Positions 44,558-53,199 of a stretch of DNA of 64,000 nt are shown here, in pieces (within the stretch, counting starts at the first letter, position 1; each line of letters opens with the position of its first letter). Position numbers and translations under genes: made by a program. Under the pieces are notes generated by a model that did no database searches, had not been told where the DNA came from, and saw nothing but the letters and a program-made list of their open reading frames with translations. The stretch is from CAVVAL01 sp963742725 (lineage in GTDB: Bacteria > Actinomycetota > Actinomycetes > Mycobacteriales > Cryptosporangiaceae). The DNA lies in the NCBI GenBank assembly GCA_963742725.1, contig CAVUMX010000003.1:2480001-2544000 (forward strand), given 5' to 3'.

Positions 44558-45097
44558 ATGGCCGACGACTCCGCGCAGATCGAACTCAGCCGGTCCGAGC
44601 TCCGGGAGCTCGCCGGCTACGCGGTAGCGTGCGCGCGGCCCGCGCTGGAGATCTTCGAACGCGAACGCCCTGACGATCCGCGCCCCCGCGCCGCGATCGA
44701 CGCCGCGCAGGCGTTCGCGGACGGCGGCGAACGGACCAAGGCGATGCGCGACAGCGCGTGGGCGGCACACCGCGCGGCTCAGGAGACCCGCGACGCGGGA
44801 CAGGCCGCGGCGAGCGACGCCGCGCGCGCGGCCGGCCACGCGGTCGGCGCGGCGTTCCTGCATCCCCTGGCGAAGGCCACCCAGGTCAAGCACATCCTCG
44901 GATCGGCAGCTCATGCCGCGCGAGCGCTCGAACTCTCCGCCGGGGACGATCCCGGCGTCGGGGCCGACCACATCGCGCGGTCGCGGACGCTCGCGCTCCC
45001 TGTCGTGGTGGACGTCCTGAGGCGTTACCCGGCAGCTCCGGGCGGCGGCGGGCGGGTCGGAGAACTGATCCGCCAGCTGGACACCTCACTCCGCTGA
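44558..45097 (+). CDS. Imm5-like immunity protein, orphan
   Basis: 179 residues, all helical. ELAGYAVACARPALEIFE, then RPRAAIDAAQAFADGG and the Ala-rich SDAARAAGHAVGAAFLHPLA, match the Imm5-type fold as I know it (often mis-annotated as SbcC). Imm5 proteins neutralise polymorphic toxins in the cytosol, but no toxin gene adjoins it here: upstream is an oxidoreductase, downstream a secreted repeat protein. It may guard against toxins of neighbours. Confidence 0.75.
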   Translation: MADDSAQIELSRSELRELAGYAVACARPALEIFERERPDDPRPRAAIDAAQAFADGGERTKAMRDSAWAAHRAAQETRDAGQAAASDAARAAGHAVGAAFLHPLAKATQVKHILGSAAHAARALELSAGDDPGVGADHIARSRTLALPVVVDVLRRYPAAPGGGGRVGELIRQLDTSLR

Positions 45098-45212
45098 GCC
45101 TTCCCGTACGGCGCGCACGTCGTACGACTCGGGCTGGGAGATCGTCCTCCGGGAGTACGGACGGTACGTCCGGGAACGACCTGTCGGGGCGAAGTCGCTG
45201 CCCCAAAGGGCC

Positions 45213-45250
45213 GTATCGCCGCCGCCGCATGGACCAGGCGGCGGCGATAC
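45213..45250 (+). terminator. 14-bp perfect hairpin
   Basis: 45213-45226 pairs perfectly with 45237-45250 around a 10-nt loop, between the Imm5-like gene and the secreted repeat protein, 61 nt before the latter's ATG. Terminator or leader structure. Confidence 0.65.
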
Positions 45251-45310
45251 CACCACTGTGAGCCTCGTCGCCCGGCGACAGCACGGGCGCCATCCACAGT
45301 GGAGGAAAGA

Positions 45311-46402
45311 ATGGCAGCCTCTATCAGTCTCCTACGCCCACGCGTCATGCTTCTCCTCTCCACCATCCTGGCCATGGTCGCCGCGCTGGTCGCGGTACCG
45401 GCCGCCCCCGCCCGCGCGGCCCTCGCCGACCAGTGGGGATTCGCCTACAACGACCGCGCGAACCCGCCCGCCGGCTACGTCATGCCGACGACCCGGCAGT
45501 GGGGCAGCTGGAAGACGATGTTCCCGCTGGACTGGGCGACCGTCAGCCAGGTCGGCGTCGGCTTCTACGAGGTGAAGTTCCCGCACATCGGCGGCAAGGG
45601 CGTCGCGCACGTCACGGCCGTGAACTCCGGCCCGGTGTCGTGCCAGCTCGCGAAGTGGGGGGCCTCCGGCGGGTCGGAGATCGTGTACGTCCGGTGCCAC
45701 GGCCCCGGCGGCGCACCCAGGGACTCGGCGTTCACCGTCATGTACTCCGAGAGCAGCGGCCTCAGCGGCGCCCCGTACGGATGGGTCCACGCCGCGGCCG
45801 GCGGCGGCGTCCACAACGAGTACAACGCGAACGGCGTCCCGAACACCTCGGTGCCGATCGGTACCGGCACGTACGAGGTGACGCTGCCGAGCCTTGGCGG
45901 CGGCTTCGACGGGAACATCCAGGTCACGGCCGCCCACTCGCAGCAGGCCGCGCGGTGCAAGGTCGCCAGGTGGGCACCGTTCGGCTCGGACCAGCGGGTG
46001 ATCGTCCGCTGCCACGACGGCGCCGGCGCGCTGCTCAAGACCGACTTCACGCTCACGTACCACCACAAGGTGGCCGTGTTCGGCGGGTCGCCGCGGCGCT
46101 TCGGCTACATCTGGGACACGTTCGGCGCGATCCCGCCCGGCGCCAACATCAACACCTCGGGCGCGCTCAACACGGTCGTCAGTGCCGGCGTCGGGCTCCG
46201 GCTCGTCACGTTCCCCCGGATCGGGCTCGACCAGAGCCACGTCCAGGTGACCGCCAACGGCACCGGCCCGGAGTACTGCAACCTGCTCGCGCCGTGGGCC
46301 ATCTTCGGCGGTGACGCGGTCGTCCGCGACGTCGCCTGCTACACGGTGTTCGGCGCCAACGTCGACCACCGCTCGTTCGTCACGTACACCTCCCGCCACT
46401 AG
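45311..46402 (+). CDS. Secreted protein built of three related domains
   Basis: 363 residues. Signal peptide to about residue 36 (ARAALAD). The mature part is three homologous units of roughly 105 residues, starting WGFAYNDRANPP, YGWVHAAAGGG and FGYIWDTFGAIPPG. Each contains a turn GxYEVxxPxLGGxx-type core (FYEVKFPHIGG; TYEVTLPSLGG; LRLVTFPRIGL), an HVTA/QVTA strand, and two cysteines about 25 residues apart (CQLAKW..VRCHG; CKVARW..VRCHD; CNLLAPW..VACYT), likely disulfides. Family not named by me. ATG 45311 follows GTGGAGGAAAG. Confidence 0.8.
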   Translation: MAASISLLRPRVMLLLSTILAMVAALVAVPAAPARAALADQWGFAYNDRANPPAGYVMPTTRQWGSWKTMFPLDWATVSQVGVGFYEVKFPHIGGKGVAHVTAVNSGPVSCQLAKWGASGGSEIVYVRCHGPGGAPRDSAFTVMYSESSGLSGAPYGWVHAAAGGGVHNEYNANGVPNTSVPIGTGTYEVTLPSLGGGFDGNIQVTAAHSQQAARCKVARWAPFGSDQRVIVRCHDGAGALLKTDFTLTYHHKVAVFGGSPRRFGYIWDTFGAIPPGANINTSGALNTVVSAGVGLRLVTFPRIGLDQSHVQVTANGTGPEYCNLLAPWAIFGGDAVVRDVACYTVFGANVDHRSFVTYTSRH

Positions 46403-46408
46403 CAGGAG

Positions 46409-46446
46409 GCCGCCCCGTCAGGTCCCACAACGCCTGACGGGGCGGC
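46409..46446. terminator. Bidirectional terminator
   Basis: A 14-bp perfect stem (46409-46422 with 46433-46446), 10-nt loop, followed by TTTCT, between convergent genes. Confidence 0.8.
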
Positions 46447-46454
46447 GCTTTCTG

Positions 46455-46898
46455 TCACGCGCTCAGCAGTTCCCCCCATGCCGGCACGTAAGGAGCGCGC
46501 GACCACCACATGCCGGCCTCGATCGGCGTGCGGTCGGCCTTGCGCTGGTTGCACGGACCGCAGCACGCCACGGTGTTCAGCCAGGTGTCGCGGCCCCCGC
46601 GCGACACCGGGACGACGTGGTCGATCGTGCGACCCGGACGTCCGCAGTAGACGCACCGGCCGCCGTCGCGCTGGATGACGGCCGCACGGCTCCACGGCGG
46701 CTTCCGGCCGTACTGCCAGCGCGCGACCACGTACCGGACCAGCCGGACGACGCGCGGCACCGGCCACGGCCCGATCTGCCGCTCCCCCAGGGCCTCGTGG
46801 ACCACGGCGACCTCGCGGACGAGCATCCGCACGGCGTGCGTTATCGACACCCGGTGCAGTGGCTCCAGGCTGGCATTCAGGACGAGGACACCGGACAT
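46455..46898 (-). CDS. HNH endonuclease family protein
   Basis: 147 residues. N-terminal MSGVLVLNASLEPLHRVS is typical of small actinobacterial HNH proteins. The HNH motif follows: CVYCGRPGRTIDHVVPVSRGG, then NTVACCGPCNQRKADRTP, with four Cys for a structural zinc and the His-Asn-His set. Probably a DNA-cleaving housekeeping or defence enzyme. ATG 46898 with GGAGGCGAACG upstream. Confidence 0.9.
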   Translation of the reverse strand: MSGVLVLNASLEPLHRVSITHAVRMLVREVAVVHEALGERQIGPWPVPRVVRLVRYVVARWQYGRKPPWSRAAVIQRDGGRCVYCGRPGRTIDHVVPVSRGGRDTWLNTVACCGPCNQRKADRTPIEAGMWWSRAPYVPAWGELLSA

Positions 46899-46944
46899 CG
46901 TTCGCCTCCTTCCACAACGTTCCGAAGGTGGGCCGAACGGCGAA

Positions 46945-46980
46945 GAGCCGCCCAGCCGGGGGTTTCCCCGGGGGCGGCTC
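46945..46980 (-). terminator. Hairpin below the small ORF
   Basis: GAGCCGCCC (46945-46953) pairs with GGGCGGCTC (46972-46980), with a second G/C pairing inside around TTT. On the minus strand it follows the small ORF at 46999 and precedes the HNH gene. Confidence 0.65.
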
Positions 46981-46998
46981 GGTGGTGAGCTGGTCAGC

Positions 46999-47079
46999 TC
47001 ACACCGGGGGCGCTCCCGGGCAGCGCTCGTCGCACCGCAGGCCGTGGCCCGGGTTCGACGGCAAGGTCAGCTTTCGCAC
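46999..47079 (-). CDS. Candidate 26-aa peptide with two cysteines
   Basis: GTG 47079, with AAAGGA 7 nt upstream, opens MRKLTLPSNPGHG then LRCDERCPGAPPV and a stop. The region 46899-47165 is otherwise empty of genes. The ribosome site, the CxxxC spacing and the strong hairpin just downstream make a leader peptide or small metal-binding peptide plausible. I recall similar Arg/Cys short peptides in actinomycetes but cannot prove conservation. Confidence 0.4.
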   Translation of the reverse strand: MRKLTLPSNPGHGLRCDERCPGAPPV

Positions 47080-47165
47080 GCTGGTCCTTTCGAGTGCTGC
47101 TGGTGATGAAGTGATCGGTGGGACACGGAAACCATGCCCGGTTCGGCCCCCTCGGGCAACGCCTT

Positions 47166-47465
47166 TTAGCTGACGGCGACGACCTCGTCACGGGTGACCT
47201 GGCGCTCGACGAAGAACGACACGAACGGCAGCGTGCCGGCGATCAGCACCCACAGCGTCTTGCGCTTGGACCAGCGCGACTTCACCGCGAGGTCGAGCGA
47301 GGCGAGCAGGTAGATGACGTACAGGAAGCCGTGCGCCGGTCCGATGATCGAGATCGGGCCCTCGTTGTGGGCGACGTACTTCAGCGGCATGCCGACGCAG
47401 ACGAGCAGCAGCAGGAACACGCCCACCACGTACGCCATGACCCGGTAGCGGTTGAGCGTGTTCAC
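47166..47465 (-). CDS. DUF3817 membrane protein
   Basis: 99 residues with three hydrophobic segments: YRVMAYVVGVFLLLLVCVG, GPAHGFLYVIYLLASLDLA and VLIAGTLPFVSFFVE. The HGFLYVIYLL and GTLPFVSFFVER features are the DUF3817 family. Function unknown. ATG 47465 overlaps the upstream gene's stop (ATGA). Confidence 0.9.
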   Translation of the reverse strand: MNTLNRYRVMAYVVGVFLLLLVCVGMPLKYVAHNEGPISIIGPAHGFLYVIYLLASLDLAVKSRWSKRKTLWVLIAGTLPFVSFFVERQVTRDEVVAVS

Positions 47466-47848
47466 CGTTCACTCCTCTGTTGGTTCGGCGCGTGCTCGTT
47501 CAGCTCGGCGAGGTGACGGTTGTAGGCCGCCAGTTCCTCGTCCTCGTCCACCTGCGCCGGTGGTACCCACTTCGGCACGGCGGGGCCGTGGCGCGCCGGC
47601 GCCGGGGGGTCCGCGGCCGGCGGCGGCGCGTCCTTCTTCAGCTCGATGCGGATGACGCGCCACCAGCCGTAGACGGCGAACGCCGCGAACAGCGGCCACT
47701 GGAGCGCGTACCCGATGTTCTGGCCGCCGCCGTCGGCCGCGTGCGCCCGCTCCCACTGCCACCAGCCGAGAGCCAGAAACGCCACAAAACAGACGGCCAC
47801 CAGCGTGTGCCCCGCAATCCAGCGGGGGGAAAGCAGGAGCCGTCGCAC
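47462..47848 (-). CDS. Small membrane protein with two helices
   Basis: 128 residues: RRLLLSPRWIAGHTLVAVC starts a first membrane helix and resembles the first helix of SURF1 proteins, but the SURF1 domain is absent; a second helix follows (PLFAAFAVYGWWRVIRIEL) and then a Pro-rich and acidic cytosolic tail. Commonly paired with DUF3817 in actinomycetes, here overlapping it by 4 nt. Function unknown. Confidence 0.8.
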   Translation of the reverse strand: MRRLLLSPRWIAGHTLVAVCFVAFLALGWWQWERAHAADGGGQNIGYALQWPLFAAFAVYGWWRVIRIELKKDAPPPAADPPAPARHGPAVPKWVPPAQVDEDEELAAYNRHLAELNEHAPNQQRSER

Positions 47849-47905
47849 AGCTGTGAGGGTAGCCGGCTAGCCTGAGGAGCCGCCGCGACCCCATGGAGCA
47901 CCCGG

Positions 47906-50014
47906 TTGAACGACCGTCCGACGTCCGATCTCGGCCTCGAACTCGCCGTCGAACAACGTCACGTGGACCGGGTGTACGCCCGCCTCGAAGCAGTCAAGGC
48001 CGACGCGGCCGCCGTCCAGACCGACGGGCACAACCGCGCGCAGCTCGGCAACAGCGGCGGCCTGTACGAGCGTGACGTGATGGTCCACGAGGCCGCCCGC
48101 CGCCTGCACACCCTCGACAGCGAGTACGACGGGCTGGTGTTCGGCCGCCTCGACCTCGACAGCGGCACCGTCCGGTACGTCGGCCGCCTCGGGCTGCGCG
48201 ACGAACGGTTCGAACCGCTGGTCATGGACTGGCGGGCACCCGCGTCGGCACCGTTCTACCGCGCCACGCCCGCCGAGCGGATGGACGTCGTCCGGCGCCG
48301 GGTGCTGCGGTGCAGCGGGCCGACGGTGGTCGGCGTCGAGGACGACCTGCTCGCGCCGGGCGCGGTCCCGGACGGCATGCGGGTGATCGGCGACGGCGCG
48401 CTGCTGGCCACCCTCGCGCGCGGTACCGGCACGGCGATGCGGGACATCGTCGCCACGATCCAGCACGAGCAGGACATCGCGGTCCGCGCGCCGGCGAGCG
48501 GTGCCACGGTGGTCAGCGGCGGTCCCGGTACGGGCAAGACGGCCGTCGCGCTGCACCGGATCGCGTACCTGCTCTACAACGACCGGTCCAGGTACGAGGG
48601 CGGCGGGGTGCTGCTGGTCGGCCCGTCGCCGGTGTTCGTCAGCTATATCGGGCAGGTCCTGCCTTCCCTCGGCGAGGACTCGGTGACCCTGCGGTCGCTC
48701 GGCTCGCTGCTCGACGGGGTGACGGCCACGCGGCGCGACACCCCGGCGGTCGCCACGCTCAAGGGCTCGCTGCGGATCCGCGACGTGCTGACCCGCGCCG
48801 CCCGCGAACCCGCCCCGCGTGCCCCGAGCGCGTTGAAGATCGTCTACGGCGGCGAGGTGATCACGCTCGACGCGGACGATCTCGCCGGCGTCCGGCGGCG
48901 GGTCAACGCGCGCCGTACCCCGCCGAACAACGCGCGCACCGTCGCGGTCGAGGAGCTGATCGGCACGCTGTGGAACCGGGCGATGAGCTGGTCCGATCCG
49001 CCGAAGTGGGACCGCGCCGAGTTCAAGGCCGAGATCTGGGACCGGCCCGAGTTCGTCGACTTCGCCTACGACTGGTGGCCGACGCTCACCCCGGCCGGTG
49101 TGCTGCGGAGCCTCGCGGACAGGCGCCGCCTCGAACGGATCGCGCGCCGCCTCTACTCCCGCGAGGAGATCGCCGCGCTCGCCGAATCGTGGTCGCTGGA
49201 CGGCTTCTCCGTCGCGGACGTGCCCCTCCTGGACGAACTGCGCCCGCTCCTCGGCGAGCCCCGGCGCCGCCACCGGCAGCGCAAGCCCGCCCGCGAGGAC
49301 TACCCGGAGCTGACCACGGTCACGGAACGCCAGCTCACCCGGACCGTCGCGGAACGGAGCCCGCACTACGACGAGTACGCGCACATCGTCGTCGACGAGG
49401 CGCAGGACATCACCCCGATGCAGTGGCGGATGCTGGGCCGCCGCGGCCGGTACGCGAGCTGGACGATCGTCGGCGACGCGGCGCAGAGCTCGTGGGGCGA
49501 TCCGCGCGAGGCGCTCCAGGCGAGGGACCGGGCGCTGGGCGGCGGTCCGCGGCGGAAGTTCACGCTCAGCACGAACTACCGCAACCCCTCGGAGATCTTC
49601 GACTTCGCGGCGTCCTTCGTACGGACCCAGGTACCGGACGCGGACCTGCCGAAAGCCGTCCGCTCGACCGGCCACCTCCCCGAGCACCATGTGGTCGACG
49701 ACGTGCGGGGTGCCGTCCGGGACGCGGTCGCGGCGCTGCTCACCCAGGTCGAAGGCACGATCGGCGTGATCTCCACGACCACGCGCAGGGACGAGGTCGC
49801 CGGCTGGCTCACCGGTCCGGACCGGGTGCACGCTGTCGGCAGCCTCGACGCCAAGGGCATGGAGTACGACGGCGTGGTGGTCGTCGAACCGGGCGAGATC
49901 CTGGCCGAGTCGGTGGCCGGCGCCCGCACGTTGTACGTCGCGCTGAGCCGGGCGACGCAGCGGCTCGTTACGGTGGCGAGTGAGAGGAACTGGTTCGACC
50001 ACGGGGAGAGCTAA
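47906..50014 (+). CDS. helD: HelD-like superfamily I helicase, RNA polymerase-associated type
   Basis: 702 residues. The N-terminal coiled-coil arm (ELAVEQRHVDRVYARLEAVKA) and the following GRLGLRDERFEPLVMDWRAP, a well-known HelD signature, distinguish it from UvrD. Then Walker A SGGPGTGKTAVALHRIAYLLY, DEAQDITPMQW, GDAAQSSW, TNYRNPSEIF and LYVALSRATQRL. HelD proteins remove stalled RNA polymerase from DNA. TTG 47906 is the likely start. The P450 gene begins one base after its stop. Confidence 0.88.
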   Translation: MNDRPTSDLGLELAVEQRHVDRVYARLEAVKADAAAVQTDGHNRAQLGNSGGLYERDVMVHEAARRLHTLDSEYDGLVFGRLDLDSGTVRYVGRLGLRDERFEPLVMDWRAPASAPFYRATPAERMDVVRRRVLRCSGPTVVGVEDDLLAPGAVPDGMRVIGDGALLATLARGTGTAMRDIVATIQHEQDIAVRAPASGATVVSGGPGTGKTAVALHRIAYLLYNDRSRYEGGGVLLVGPSPVFVSYIGQVLPSLGEDSVTLRSLGSLLDGVTATRRDTPAVATLKGSLRIRDVLTRAAREPAPRAPSALKIVYGGEVITLDADDLAGVRRRVNARRTPPNNARTVAVEELIGTLWNRAMSWSDPPKWDRAEFKAEIWDRPEFVDFAYDWWPTLTPAGVLRSLADRRRLERIARRLYSREEIAALAESWSLDGFSVADVPLLDELRPLLGEPRRRHRQRKPAREDYPELTTVTERQLTRTVAERSPHYDEYAHIVVDEAQDITPMQWRMLGRRGRYASWTIVGDAAQSSWGDPREALQARDRALGGGPRRKFTLSTNYRNPSEIFDFAASFVRTQVPDADLPKAVRSTGHLPEHHVVDDVRGAVRDAVAALLTQVEGTIGVISTTTRRDEVAGWLTGPDRVHAVGSLDAKGMEYDGVVVVEPGEILAESVAGARTLYVALSRATQRLVTVASERNWFDHGES

Positions 50015-51208
50015 GTGGATCCGTTCAGCGCACAACACACCCAAGACCCGCACACGGCCTACGCGTACTTACGTGAGCACCAGCCCGTCCACGTCGTCCG
50101 GATGCCGAGCGGCGTGCCGGTCTGGCTGGTCACCCGGTACGCGGACGTACGTCAGGCATTGAGCGACCCGCGGCTGTCGAAGGACGAGACCCGCCGCGCG
50201 CAGCTCGCCGCGCACCGGTTCCCGGCGGTCATCGAGGCCAACATGAACCACCACATGCTCAACTCCGACCCGCCGGACCACACGCGGCTGCGCAAGCTGG
50301 TGTCGGCGGCGTTCACGGGGCGGCGCATGGAGGCGTTGCGGCCGCGCATCCAGGAGATCACCGACGGGCTCCTCGACGCGATGGCGGCGACCGGCGAGGC
50401 CGACCTGATCGACGCGTTCGCGTTCCCGCTGCCGATCCAGGTGATCTGCGAGCTGCTCGGCGTCCCGGCGGACGACCGCGACGACTTCCGGCGATGGTCC
50501 AACGCGCTCGTCTCCGGCACGATCGCCGGCGGCAAGCTGCTGCCGGCCGCCGAGGCGATGGTCTCCTACCTGCACGAGCTGATCGCCCAGAAGCGCGCCG
50601 AGCCGACGGACGACCTGCTCTCGGCGCTCGTCGCGGTCCAGGACGGCAGCGACCGGCTCACCGAGGGCGAGCTGTCATCGATGGTGTTCCTGCTGCTGGT
50701 CGCCGGTCACGAGACGACCGTCAACCTGATCGGCAATGCCGTCCACGCGCTGCTCACCCACCCGGACCAGCTGGCCGCGCTCCGCGCCGACCCGGGCCTC
50801 GTCCCCGGCGCGATCGAGGAGTTCCTGCGGTACGAGAGCCCGATCGAGACCGCGACGTTCCGGATCACGTCCGAACCGATGGAGATCGCCGGGGTCGCCA
50901 TCCCGCCGAACCAGATCGTGCTGCTGTCGCTGCTCGCCGCGAACCGCGACCCGGACCGGTTCGCCGACGCCGCAACCCTCGACATCGGACGGACCGACGG
51001 CCACCACGTCGCGTTCGGCCACGGCATCCACCACTGCCTCGGCGCGCCACTCGCCCGTCTCGAAGGGCAGATCGCGATCGGGTCGCTGCTGGCGCGGTTC
51101 CCGCACCTGGAACTGGCCGTGCCGCCGGAGACCCTGCCGTGGCGGCAGGGCGTGCTGCTGCGTGGCCTGGAGCGGCTGCCGGTGCGCTACTCCCCCACCG
51201 CGCGGTAG
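50015..51208 (+). CDS. Cytochrome P450
   Basis: 397 residues, a soluble actinobacterial P450. I-helix AGHETTVNLIGN, K-helix EEFLRYESPIE, and the heme loop FGHGIHHCLGAPLARLE with the Cys ligand at about residue 341; early NSDPPDHTRLRKLV is the usual C-helix. A monooxygenase; substrate unknown. Start GTG 50015 directly after the helD stop. Ferredoxin genes are not nearby. Its 3' end overlaps the convergent protease gene by 22 nt. Confidence 0.93.
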   Translation: MDPFSAQHTQDPHTAYAYLREHQPVHVVRMPSGVPVWLVTRYADVRQALSDPRLSKDETRRAQLAAHRFPAVIEANMNHHMLNSDPPDHTRLRKLVSAAFTGRRMEALRPRIQEITDGLLDAMAATGEADLIDAFAFPLPIQVICELLGVPADDRDDFRRWSNALVSGTIAGGKLLPAAEAMVSYLHELIAQKRAEPTDDLLSALVAVQDGSDRLTEGELSSMVFLLLVAGHETTVNLIGNAVHALLTHPDQLAALRADPGLVPGAIEEFLRYESPIETATFRITSEPMEIAGVAIPPNQIVLLSLLAANRDPDRFADAATLDIGRTDGHHVAFGHGIHHCLGAPLARLEGQIAIGSLLARFPHLELAVPPETLPWRQGVLLRGLERLPVRYSPTAR

Positions 51209-53022
51209 TCCACGGTGAAGCCCACGGCGGGCCGCATCGACCAGCGCGGCGCGCCGACCCGCACCTCGACCAGTAGCGACTGGAGCAGCGACTCGCCGTG
51301 GCTCATGCTGCACCGCAGCCGGTAGGTGCCCGGTGACGGCGGTGTGCGGACGGGGAAGTAGAGCCGGCGCGGACCCTGGGCGGCGGCCGGTTGGCGGGTC
51401 ACCGTCACCGCGCCGTCGCTCCGCAGCTCCATCTCGCCGACGGCCGCGTCCTGGGTGATGACCAGTTCGCCGTCGAACCGCGCCAGGACGACGTTGACCA
51501 GCACCGGATCGCGGTCGCGCGGCGGCGCCTGGCCGAGTTCGAACCAGAACAGGTAGTCGGTGCCCGGATCGAGCGCGCGGCGGCGGGGCACCGTGCCATC
51601 GGGTAAGTCGGCCTGCGCGAAGCCGACGGTGATCGGATGGTCCCGGGTGAGCGCCTGCTCGGCCGGGGCCGGCGGCCACGGGGCCGGTTCCGGTGCGCGG
51701 TGGCGGCCGGGCGGCTCGGGCTCCACGGAATCCGCCGGCGCCGGCTCGGGCGGCGGCGACGGTTCGGGCAGGCTGGCGAGCGGCGGTTCGAGCGCCGCCG
51801 GGGCCAGGACGCGGCGGACGGTCGGTCCGAAGCGCCGTTCGAACGCCGCCCCGGCGAGCATCGACCGGGCAGCCTCCGCACCGGACTGGCCCTTGCCGTT
51901 CACTCTCGCGGCGACCACGCCGGCCACGACCGCCGCCGCGAACGACGTGCCGCTCCACCGCGCGTAGCCGTCGGCGACGTGGGCCCCGTCGAGCCGGCCG
52001 CGGGACTGGTGCGGGAAGGCGCTTTCGACGTCCGTGCCGAGGGCGGCCGCGTCGACCCACGGGCCCCGGTTGCTGAACGGCGCGGGACCGCCGTCCGCGT
52101 CGAGCGCGCCCACCGCGACCACGTTCTCCTCCGCCGCAGGCCAGAACGGGCGGCCGTCGATCCCGGCGTTGCCCGCCGCCGCCACGACAGCGACGCCGGC
52201 GGGTATGGCGGCGAGCACGTCGGCGAAGAGCACGCTCGGCCGGTCGCGCCAGGTGTAGCCGCCGGCCGGGACGAGCACGACGTCGGGCGTGCCCTCCGGT
52301 GCACGCACCACCTCGGACAGTGCCCGGGCGAGCTGGACCTCGTCGCAGATGCCGGCCGTGTCGAGGACCCGGCGGAACACGATCCGCGCCTCGGGGCATG
52401 CCCGCAGGACCAGCCCGGCGGTGAACGTGCCGTGGCCGGCGATACCGCCCGCGCCCAGCGCGTCCAGGTCGAGGTCGTCCTCGGCCTGAGCGGTGTCGAG
52501 GTCGAGGTTGGCGGGGATGCGCCACAGCCAGCGGTGCAGCACCCAGCCCGTGTCGAGGACGGCGACCCGCGGGCTGCGGCCCCGCCCCCGGGCGGGGACC
52601 GGCGGCAGCACGTACGGAATGGTCACCGGCGCGTCCGGGAGGCCACCGGGGTACGTGGCTTGCTCCGAGGCGCCCGGGTGCTCTGAGCCGCCCGGGTGCT
52701 CGGTGTCGCCGCATTGTGTGGTGGCCGCGGCCTCGCCCCGGAACACATGGTTCGGCGCGGCGATCGGTTCGCCGTAGCGGTGAGCGATGTCCTCGGCGAG
52801 TTCCACCGGGTCGGTGTTCGCCGCCAGCCGGAGCAGGGCGAACCCGCCGACGTCGAGCTTCTCGACCTTGCTGATCCGGCGCCGGGCCACGGCACGGACG
52901 CGTGGCACATCGACGAGCCTGGCCAGCAACTGGCCACGCCGGTACAGGAACCCGCCGCCGTCCGCCACGTCCGGACACCGCTGGGTGATCCAGGCGAGCC
53001 GCGCGGTCGACGCACCCTCCAT
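51187..53022 (-). CDS. Intracellular subtilisin-like (S8) protease with conflict-type C-terminal domain
   Basis: 611 residues. The S8 triad is complete: Asp157 (VAVLDTGW), His197 (GHGTFTAG) and Ser360 (WSGTSFAAA), with Asn285 (AAAGNAG). Residues 1-145 are not a signal peptide or a standard propeptide. After a Pro-rich linker (about 400-455) comes a beta-rich domain (460-611) ending TYRLRCSMSHGESLLQSLLV, EVRVG and FTVDY, which recalls the domain that precedes CHAT/caspase effectors in actinobacterial conflict proteins. So a cytosolic, perhaps triggered, protease is likely; the trigger and target are unknown. Confidence 0.78.
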   Translation of the reverse strand: MEGASTARLAWITQRCPDVADGGGFLYRRGQLLARLVDVPRVRAVARRRISKVEKLDVGGFALLRLAANTDPVELAEDIAHRYGEPIAAPNHVFRGEAAATTQCGDTEHPGGSEHPGASEQATYPGGLPDAPVTIPYVLPPVPARGRGRSPRVAVLDTGWVLHRWLWRIPANLDLDTAQAEDDLDLDALGAGGIAGHGTFTAGLVLRACPEARIVFRRVLDTAGICDEVQLARALSEVVRAPEGTPDVVLVPAGGYTWRDRPSVLFADVLAAIPAGVAVVAAAGNAGIDGRPFWPAAEENVVAVGALDADGGPAPFSNRGPWVDAAALGTDVESAFPHQSRGRLDGAHVADGYARWSGTSFAAAVVAGVVAARVNGKGQSGAEAARSMLAGAAFERRFGPTVRRVLAPAALEPPLASLPEPSPPPEPAPADSVEPEPPGRHRAPEPAPWPPAPAEQALTRDHPITVGFAQADLPDGTVPRRRALDPGTDYLFWFELGQAPPRDRDPVLVNVVLARFDGELVITQDAAVGEMELRSDGAVTVTRQPAAAQGPRRLYFPVRTPPSPGTYRLRCSMSHGESLLQSLLVEVRVGAPRWSMRPAVGFTVDYRAVGE

Positions 53023-53199
53023 CGCGCCCCCTCTGCCTGGCGAGCTCGCACCACCCTAGAGGCGGCGCGGCCGCAAGGCTCGTGACACGGCCGTGCCCAT
53101 CCCGTCTTTTCTGGGCAGGCACGGTCCGAGACGGGACCTTCCGTCGTCTCGCCGCGACCTGTCGTTACCCGCCGGCTTCGCCATATCTTCGCCACGATC

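Noticed and set aside
50675..53122. 815-codon minus-strand frame
   Set aside because: Out-of-frame shadow of the S8 protease gene and antisense of the P450 gene.
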